A DNA stretch of 5,068 nucleotides from Pseudomonadota bacterium. Its GTDB lineage: Bacteria; Desulfobacterota; Desulfobacteria; Desulfobacterales; ETH-SRB1. The translations under genes were made by a program, and so were the position numbers. The notes under the pieces were generated by a model. The model was not told the DNA's origin. It did not search any database and saw only the letters and a program-made list of their open reading frames with translations. Shown here in pieces: positions 1 to 4,177 of the stretch. The stretch lies in NCBI GenBank assembly GCA_018897415.1, contig JAHIKR010000373.1, positions 1-5,068 of the forward strand, in the 5' to 3' direction. Position 1 is the stretch's first letter, and each line of letters begins with the position of its first letter.

Positions 1-1
1 A

Positions 2-82
2 GAGCCAAAGATAACCCATGGCTATATGGCCAGATATGCACGCATGGTTTCATCAGCAAGTGAAGGAGCAATTGTAAAGTAG
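2..82 (+). CDS. C-terminal end of an unidentified protein (gene truncated by window edge)
   Basis: An open frame enters from the left edge and ends at TAG (80-82), giving 26 residues that include HGYMARYARMV and SSASEGAIVK. The segment has protein-like composition and uses codons like those of the genes downstream. I do not recognise the family from so short a tail, and there is no domain or motif on which to base a function. The gene lies in the same direction as rpsA, but 425 bp of non-coding, repeat-bearing sequence separate them, so co-transcription is doubtful. Repeat words begin at the stop codon, so the C-terminus could have been altered by an insertion; nothing here proves it. It could also be a chance open frame, since 26 codons is not much. 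Confidence 0.5.
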   Translation, partial: EPKITHGYMARYARMVSSASEGAIVK

Positions 83-223
83 TAAAGACAGTGCCTAAAG
101 TGAGCTAAAGTACCTAAAGCCCGCCCTCGCGCTATGCAACAACCTGACTGGCATGGTATGTTTTCAGTTGGAACCGGAAAATTAGCTCACTAAAGCCAAT
201 ATGTCCGGTCTGGGCCAGGGTTG

Positions 224-244
224 TGGTATGCCTTCGGCGTGCTA
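224..244 (+). other. Hairpin with 9-bp stem and UUC triloop
   Basis: Bases 224-232 pair with 236-244 around a UUC loop. Six pairs are Watson-Crick and three are G:U. G:U pairs become A:C mismatches on the complementary strand, so the fold is better on a plus-strand RNA. It lies inside the repeat-bearing element and has no T-tract after it, so it is not a terminator. A stem of this size with three wobbles could also arise by chance. Confidence 0.3.
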
Positions 245-292
245 ATTGATAATCCAAAGCTGCAGGAGTTTGCCATCTTATGTATTAATGGC

Positions 293-325
293 TTAAGGAA
301 TATATAAAATGGCAGAATTCCTTAA
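293..325. repeat. Perfect 9-bp inverted repeat, 15-nt loop
   Basis: TTAAGGAAT at 293-301 is the reverse complement of ATTCCTTAA at 317-325. The right arm abuts, sharing base 325, the right arm of the 12-bp inverted repeat that closes the larger element. T-rich sequence (342-347) comes only about 16 nt later, so this is not a standard intrinsic terminator. Confidence 0.5.
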
Positions 326-359
326 CTTTAGGCACTTGTAATTTTTTGTGTAATTGTAC

Positions 360-396
360 AGGTTGAAAAAAGTGTCAACTACTTTCGACCTATTTT
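360..396 (+). terminator. Weak hairpin followed by TATTTT, possible terminator of upstream transcription
   Basis: AGGTTGAAA (360-368) can pair with TTTCGACCT (383-391), a 9-bp stem with one G:U pair and a 14-nt loop, followed at once by ATTTT. It lies upstream of the proposed rpsA promoter, so it would act on read-through from the left rather than on rpsA. The stem is AT-rich and the T-tract is short, so any termination would be modest. A competing inner stem, GTTGA (362-366) with TCAAC (375-379), is also possible. Confidence 0.25.
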
Positions 397-416
397 GAAA
401 GACGTCAAATTAATCG

Positions 417-445
417 TTGTCTTTTGATAGTTAGTTTGTTATAAA
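417..445 (+). promoter_or_regulatory. Candidate sigma-70 promoter of rpsA (-35 TTGTCT, -10 TATAAA)
   Basis: TTGTCT at 417-422 matches four of six positions of the -35 consensus. TATAAA at 440-445 matches five of six of the -10 consensus, and the spacer is the optimal 17 bp. Transcription would start near 452, leaving a leader of about 56 nt before the rpsA ATG at 508. The region is very AT-rich, so such matches are not rare, but position and spacing fit well. Confidence 0.45.
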
Positions 446-489
446 AAAAAGTTATGCAATTTTTTAAATTGCTGTATTAAAATTTGGCC

Positions 490-496
490 AAGGGGG
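490..496 (+). promoter_or_regulatory. Ribosome binding site of rpsA (AAGGGGG), decides the start
   Basis: AAGGGGG is the only purine-rich Shine-Dalgarno-like run near the rpsA start. It sits 11 nt before the ATG at 508, a little farther than usual. It falls inside the frame if the earlier TTG at 484 were used, and that TTG has no ribosome binding site of its own. This supports ATG 508. The spacer contains seven consecutive T residues (500-506). Confidence 0.65.
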
Positions 497-507
497 TACT
501 TTTTTTC

Positions 508-2340
508 ATGAATAATTCTTTAAAAAACGATTCAGCCGAAAATCATCTTGACGAGGGGGATTCGTCAGAAGCGGCATTTATACAACAAGACGAAGAGGTT
601 AATTTAGATAAAGCTGTTGATGATAATACATCGGAAGATGTTCAGAATATCGGTAACAACATGGAAAATTTGATGGATATGTATGAAGAGAGCTTCAAGC
701 GTTTTGCTGAAGGTGAAGTTGTTAACGGCAGAATAATATCAGTTGATAAGGATTATATTCTCGTTGATATAGGATACAAATCAGAAGGGCGGATACGCAT
801 TAATGAATTCAAAGATGAAAAGGGCGATATGCACGTCAACATAGGTGACGATGTAGAAGTAATGGTTGAATTCTGGGATGAAGAGGAAGAGCGTGTCATT
901 CTCTCCAAAGAAAAGGCAGACAAGGTTAAGGTTTGGGAAGAAATAAAGAAGACTTATGATGAAGATGGAACAGTAGAGGGTGTTATTTTAAGTCGTGTAA
1001 AAGGCGGTTTTTCAGTTGATATAGGGGTTCAGGCATTTTTACCTGGTTCACAGGCAGATTTGAGGCCTATTCGCAACCTTGACGATTTGGTTGGTAAGAA
1101 ATTAGAATTCAAAATATTAAAGTATAACAGAAAACGAAGTAATATAGTTTTATCAAGGCGGGCCATTCTTGAGCATGAGCGTGAGACTAAAAGGGCTTCA
1201 ACATTGGAAGCTATTCAGGAAGATAAAGTTGTTGAGGGAGTAGTAAAAAATATTACCGAATATGGTGTATTTGTTGATCTGGGTGGTGTGGACGGTCTCC
1301 TTCATATAACAGATATTTCATGGGGGCGTGTTAAACATCCGTCTGAGCTTTTTTCGGTTGGTGATAAGATAACCGTAAAGATCCTTAGCCTTGATATGGA
1401 GAGGGAAAGAGTATCTTTGGGCATGAAACAACTTGTCGAGGACCCCTGGCTGGCTGCTGAAGAAAAATATTCACTGGGTTCACGTATAACCGGGAAGGTT
1501 GTGAGCCTGACGGATTACGGAGCATTTGTTGAATTGGAAGAGGGCATCGAAGGCCTGATTCACGTTTCTGAAATGTCATGGACCAGAAAGATTCGCCATC
1601 CCTCCAAAGTTGTTTCTATTGGAGATATGGTTGATACAGTTGTTCTGGATATTAAACCGGAAAACAGGCGTATTTCTCTTGGAATGAAGCAGGTCGTTCC
1701 AAATCCATGGGATGTAATCAGTGAGAAATATCCAACTGGTACAACTATTGAAGGCAAGATCAAGAATATAACGGATTTTGGGCTTTTTATCGGTATTGAT
1801 GAAGGAATAGACGGCCTTGTACATATATCAGATATTTCCTGGACAAAGCGTATTAAACACCCATCTGAGTTATACAAGAAAGGCGATATGATACAGGCTA
1901 TAGTTCTTGATATCGAAAAGGAGAATGAAAGATTTTCTCTGGGTATTAAGCAACTGCAAACCGATCCCTGGAAAAGTGTGGCAGAACGATATGTGGTCGG
2001 CAAGGAGATAACAGGCACAATTACTAATATTACCGATTTTGGAATTTTTGTTGAACTTGAGGAAGGAATTGAAGGTCTTGTTCATGTATCTGAAATCAGT
2101 AAGGAAAAAATAAAGACTCCGGTCGGCAAGTTTAATATAGACGATGTTATAACTGCCAGGGTCATGAATATAAATAGTGAAGAAAGAAGAATAGGCCTTT
2201 CGGTCAAACGGCTTGAGGCTGATGATGAGCAGGGTCTTCTAAGCGAATATGTAAACAACATAAAACCTGGAACTTCAAGTTTTGGAGAAATCTTACGTGA
2301 GAATCTTCAGGACAAGTTGAACGGGGAAGTAGATTTGTAA
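508..2340 (+). CDS. rpsA: 30S ribosomal protein S1, six S1 domains
   Basis: S1 is the large, loosely bound protein of the small ribosomal subunit that captures and unfolds mRNA for initiation, especially on messages with weak Shine-Dalgarno sites. The 610-residue product has six S1 (OB-fold) domains at roughly residues 69-135, 154-217, 239-308, 325-395, 410-482 and 497-568. The first two are divergent, as in known S1 proteins where they dock on the ribosome. Domains 3-6 carry the classic VDGLLHITDISW / EGLVHVSE type signatures and GMKQL..DPW linkers. The E. coli protein is 557 residues; the excess is mainly an acidic N-terminal tail of about 51 residues (14 D/E against 2 K). Start chosen at ATG 508 from the AAGGGGG upstream; ATG 661 (residue 52), where similarity begins, lacks a clear site. 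sppA follows after 2 bp. Confidence 0.96.
   Translation: MNNSLKNDSAENHLDEGDSSEAAFIQQDEEVNLDKAVDDNTSEDVQNIGNNMENLMDMYEESFKRFAEGEVVNGRIISVDKDYILVDIGYKSEGRIRINEFKDEKGDMHVNIGDDVEVMVEFWDEEEERVILSKEKADKVKVWEEIKKTYDEDGTVEGVILSRVKGGFSVDIGVQAFLPGSQADLRPIRNLDDLVGKKLEFKILKYNRKRSNIVLSRRAILEHERETKRASTLEAIQEDKVVEGVVKNITEYGVFVDLGGVDGLLHITDISWGRVKHPSELFSVGDKITVKILSLDMERERVSLGMKQLVEDPWLAAEEKYSLGSRITGKVVSLTDYGAFVELEEGIEGLIHVSEMSWTRKIRHPSKVVSIGDMVDTVVLDIKPENRRISLGMKQVVPNPWDVISEKYPTGTTIEGKIKNITDFGLFIGIDEGIDGLVHISDISWTKRIKHPSELYKKGDMIQAIVLDIEKENERFSLGIKQLQTDPWKSVAERYVVGKEITGTITNITDFGIFVELEEGIEGLVHVSEISKEKIKTPVGKFNIDDVITARVMNINSEERRIGLSVKRLEADDEQGLLSEYVNNIKPGTSSFGEILRENLQDKLNGEVDL
2323..2330 (+). promoter_or_regulatory. 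Ribosome binding site of sppA inside the rpsA 3' end
   Basis: GGGGAAGT lies within the last codons of rpsA, 12 nt before the GTG at 2343. It is the only Shine-Dalgarno-like run near this start. It supports initiation at the GTG and, being inside the upstream reading frame, suggests translational coupling. Confidence 0.45.
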
Positions 2341-2342
2341 CC

Positions 2343-3248
2343 GTGTTTTCCCGCAGACACCCATATCTTTTTTTTATCCTGATATTTACATCTGTAATAT
2401 CTGCAGCAATTATTGGATTGTCTCTGCTTTTTATTCTTAGTGCAAGAGATGCAGATTTTGAATTTGGAGAAAAAGTCGGTGTTATAGAGATAATCGGTGT
2501 TATCGCGGATTCAAAAGATATAATTCATAATCTTAAGCGCTTCCGTGAGGATGATTCTGTCAAAGCTATAGTTGTTAGAATTGATTCGCCCGGTGGTGGA
2601 GTAGGGTCTTCACAGGAAATTTTCAGGGAGATAAGAAAGACTTCTGAAAGCAAAAAGGTTGTAGCTTCTATGGGTGGCGTGGCTGCTTCAGGAGGTTATT
2701 ATGTTGCTGCCGGGGCAGACGGCATTGTTGCAAATCCAGGCACTATAACCGGCAGCATAGGTGTCCTTATGGGATATGCAAATTTTCAGGAGCTTTTCAA
2801 AAAAATCGGCCTGGTTCCAGTTGTTATCAAAAGTGGTGAGTACAAGGATATAGGATCTCCTGTCAGAGAGATGAGCGAAAAGGAAGAAGAAATTCTGCTT
2901 AATCTTACGAATCAAATTCATAGACAATTCATTAAGGCCATTGCCGAAGGAAGAGGGATAGAGCAGTCAAAAGTAGAAAAATTTGCTGATGGGCGGATAT
3001 TTTCGGGAGAAGAGGCAAAAGAGCTAGGCCTTGTTGATCGTTTTGGAAATCTTGAGGACGCGATAGAATGGGCAGGACGCATGGGTGGAATAAAAGGGAA
3101 GATATCGACAGTTTATCCTCCAGAGAAGAAATTTTCTGTTTTAAAATACCTTGTGAATTCATCCTTAAAGGAGCTTGCAAACCGCTTTATCAATCCACGT
3201 TTGTTTGCGGGTTATCTTTATAGTCCGGCGGTGTGCAGAGAAAAATGA
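2343..3248 (+). CDS. sppA: Signal peptide peptidase SppA, short (36K) type
   Basis: SppA is a membrane-anchored serine protease that degrades signal peptides left in the membrane after secretion. The 301-residue product starts at GTG and has a single membrane anchor at about residues 9-33, preceded by basic residues (RRH), so the catalytic part should face the periplasm. The ClpP/crotonase-like core shows DSPGGG (81-86), the nucleophile motif AASGGYY with Ser116, GSIGV (138-141 region), and the general-base segment KSGEYKDIGSP with Lys168. The Ser-Lys separation of 52 residues equals that of Bacillus subtilis SppA (Ser147/Lys199). The length fits the half-size homotypic form rather than the 67K E. 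coli double-domain form. It lies 2 bp after rpsA and is probably co-transcribed with it. The dyad is intact and nothing suggests decay. Confidence 0.93.
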   Translation: MFSRRHPYLFFILIFTSVISAAIIGLSLLFILSARDADFEFGEKVGVIEIIGVIADSKDIIHNLKRFREDDSVKAIVVRIDSPGGGVGSSQEIFREIRKTSESKKVVASMGGVAASGGYYVAAGADGIVANPGTITGSIGVLMGYANFQELFKKIGLVPVVIKSGEYKDIGSPVREMSEKEEEILLNLTNQIHRQFIKAIAEGRGIEQSKVEKFADGRIFSGEEAKELGLVDRFGNLEDAIEWAGRMGGIKGKISTVYPPEKKFSVLKYLVNSSLKELANRFINPRLFAGYLYSPAVCREK

Positions 3249-3311
3249 AAGGACTTTTAGTTAAATAGTTGAGTAGTTAAATAGTTGAGTAGTTGACTTG
3301 TAAGAGTCCTT
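3249..3311. repeat. Imperfect 11-bp inverted repeat enclosing tandem repeats, just after sppA
   Basis: AAGGACTTTTA (3249-3259) pairs with TAAGAGTCCTT (3301-3311), with one G:T wobble, and begins directly after the sppA stop. The 41-nt loop holds the 16-bp tandem repeat. There is no T-tract after the right arm, so a standard intrinsic terminator is not supported. The stem could still protect the 3' end of the rpsA-sppA message. Confidence 0.4.
3259..3296. repeat. Tandem repeat, 16-bp unit AGTTAAATAGTTGAGT, 2.4 copies
   Basis: Two identical copies of AGTTAAATAGTTGAGT occupy 3259-3274 and 3275-3290, followed by a partial AGTTGA at 3291-3296. Within the unit, AGTT recurs every 8 bp, so it may have grown from an octamer. 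It is non-coding and lies in the gap between convergent sppA and the minus-strand yciO-type gene. Confidence 0.85.
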
Positions 3312-3332
3312 GAACCACTTGGCCACTCGACC
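3309..3332. repeat. Three degenerate octamers (CTTGAACC / ACTTGGCC / ACTCGACC)
   Basis: The three consecutive 8-mers at 3309-3316, 3317-3324 and 3325-3332 share a CC ending and a similar centre. This is a short degenerate tandem array immediately after the right arm of the inverted repeat. No coding potential or RNA gene is supported here. Confidence 0.4.
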
Positions 3333-3375
3333 AATTGTGAGCGAAGCGAACTAAGTTCTGTATCTCGTTGTTGTT

Positions 3376-3987
3376 TTACTCAAAAATGCTCACATCGCCC
3401 AAGCCTTTTCGTATGATTTCAGGTATATCGTTTATCAAAGATATTATACTGGAAGGCTGTCCCGGGATAGGCATCCCCCCGTCAATTACAAAATCTATTC
3501 TGGATTGAAAAAAATCATGAATAATTGATGGGTCGTGAAGAATTGAACCATCAGGCATAGTTGCACTAGTGGTAATAATCGGATTGCCTAATTCTTCAAC
3601 CAGCGCTAAACAAATGGCATTGTCAGGCACACGAATTCCAGCGGTTTTTCGTTTAGTCAACATTATTTTAGGAACGAGTTTCGAACCTTCGAGAATAAAA
3701 GTATAAGGGCCTGGTAAAAGTCGCTTCATGTTTTTGTAAGCATAAGTTGAAACTTTTGCATAATGGCTTATGTTTTTGAGACCTGAGCAAATAAAACTGA
3801 AAGGCTTGCTTTTATTGCGCTGTTTTAACTGGTATATCATTTCAATAGCCTTTTTATTCATTATATCGCAACCTATCCCGTAATAGGTATCAGTCGGATA
3901 GGCGATTATACCACCTCTTTTGAGATGTTCGACAACCCTGCAAATTAGTCGTGTCTGCGGATTTTTGGAGTTTATTCCTATTAGCAT
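3376..3987 (-). CDS. yciO: YciO-type member of the YrdC/Sua5 (threonylcarbamoyl-AMP synthase) family
   Basis: The family binds ATP and double-stranded RNA/tRNA; its TsaC/Sua5 members make threonylcarbamoyl-AMP for t6A tRNA modification. The 203-residue product has the opening NPQTRLI, the PTDT motif (31-34), the nucleotide-binding KQRNKSKPF (55-63), LPGPYTFIL (91-99) and GIRVP (117-121). Its C-terminal part (DPSIIHDFF, IDGG, GLGDVSIFE) follows the pattern remembered for E. coli YciO (about 206 residues) rather than TsaC. The SxN motif typical of TsaC reads Ser141-Ala-Thr143 here, another YciO-like trait. YciO's physiological role is less certain than that of TsaC, so I do not assign t6A synthesis. 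It starts at ATG (3985-3987) with a weak GAG 9 nt upstream, faces sppA convergently and is divergent from guaB. Confidence 0.85.
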   Translation of the reverse strand: MLIGINSKNPQTRLICRVVEHLKRGGIIAYPTDTYYGIGCDIMNKKAIEMIYQLKQRNKSKPFSFICSGLKNISHYAKVSTYAYKNMKRLLPGPYTFILEGSKLVPKIMLTKRKTAGIRVPDNAICLALVEELGNPIITTSATMPDGSILHDPSIIHDFFQSRIDFVIDGGMPIPGQPSSIISLINDIPEIIRKGLGDVSIFE

Positions 3988-4015
3988 AATATTCTCAAAT
4001 AAATAGTTCGGCCTT

Positions 4016-4044
4016 TATTTATTTGCGTTTTATTTCATTGTCAA
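4016..4044 (-). promoter_or_regulatory. Candidate promoter of the yciO-type gene (-35 TTGACA)
   Basis: On the minus strand a perfect TTGACA (4044-4039) is followed after 17 bp by TAAATA (4021-4016), a weak -10 match in a run of TAAATA-like sequence. Transcription would begin near 4009, leaving a leader of about 20 nt. The perfect -35 and its position are the main support. Confidence 0.45.
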
Positions 4045-4053
4045 GAAAGCAAA

Positions 4054-4092
4054 TAAATGATAGCTAAAGATAAATGATAGCTAAAGATAAAT
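4054..4092. repeat. Tandem repeat, 17-bp unit TAAATGATAGCTAAAGA, 2.3 copies
   Basis: Two identical 17-bp copies occupy 4054-4070 and 4071-4087, followed by TAAAT (4088-4092). The array lies in the divergent gap, just upstream of the -35 box proposed for the yciO-type gene. It contains AGCTAAAG, a word also present at 103-110 in the element before rpsA. It is non-coding. Confidence 0.85.
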
Positions 4093-4126
4093 CCATTTGG
4101 TATTCGATTGAAAAAAATAACTACTC

Positions 4127-4147
4127 AGGTTCAGGGTTCACGGTTAC
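4127..4147. repeat. Three degenerate heptamers (AGGTTCA / GGGTTCA / CGGTTAC)
   Basis: Consecutive 7-mers at 4127-4133, 4134-4140 and 4141-4147 share the core GGTT, and the first two share GGTTCA. They sit 30-50 bp before the guaB start where a promoter would be expected. I found no convincing -35/-10 pair for guaB in this gap. Confidence 0.45.
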
Positions 4148-4167
4148 AAATATACCTAACAATTTCT

Positions 4168-4172
4168 GGAGA
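4168..4172 (+). promoter_or_regulatory. Ribosome binding site of guaB (GGAGA)
   Basis: GGAGA lies 5 nt before the ATG at 4178, a good Shine-Dalgarno match at workable spacing. It fixes the guaB start, and the protein begins with the usual family N-terminus from this ATG. Confidence 0.75.
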
Positions 4173-4177
4173 AATTT

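Larger units (their letters stand above)
83..341. repeat. Non-coding repeat-bearing element with terminal inverted repeat and internal hairpins
   Basis: No intact gene is visible. The words AGTGCCTAAAGT (90-101) and ACTTTAGGCACT (325-336) form a perfect 12-bp inverted repeat about 250 bp across. The left end carries a cluster of TAAAG words at 75, 83, 96, 106 and 115, with another at 191. AGTGAGCTA (99-107) is inverted at 183-191. TTAAGGAAT (293-301) pairs with ATTCCTTAA (317-325) to give a 9-bp stem with a 15-nt loop. A further plus-strand hairpin lies at 224-244. The arrangement resembles a small dispersed palindromic element or a miniature mobile element, but no transposase is present and copy number cannot be judged from one window. 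Confidence 0.45.

Noticed and set aside
484..507. Upstream TTG start adding eight residues to S1
   Set aside because: No ribosome binding site precedes TTG 484, and the AAGGGGG at 490-496 would lie inside the added codons; ATG 508 fits better.
1385..2085. Several minus-strand open frames opposite rpsA
   Set aside because: They are shadows of the highly conserved S1 repeat coding sequence, overlap each other and have no recognisable domains.
2688..3180. Minus-strand open frames opposite sppA
   Set aside because: They lie fully within a gene with intact catalytic motifs, and their translations show no family features.
3259..3296. CRISPR-like array
   Set aside because: The 16-bp units are directly adjacent with no spacers, as are the 17-bp units at 4054-4092; no cas genes are present.
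3309..3332. Minus-strand GAGTGGCCAAGTGGTTCAAG resembling the D-arm of a class II tRNA (Ser/Leu/Tyr)
   Set aside because: No acceptor stem, anticodon arm or T-arm GTTCGA-type sequence lies at the required distances; the octamer repeat explains the resemblance.
3249..3375. Bidirectional intrinsic terminator between sppA and the yciO-type gene
   Set aside because: The only stem (3249-3311) has a 41-nt loop and no T-tract on either side, so it does not meet the usual form.
4093..4177. Purine-type riboswitch before guaB
   Set aside because: The leader is short, and I could not find the three-way junction or conserved loop sequences of purine or related riboswitches.
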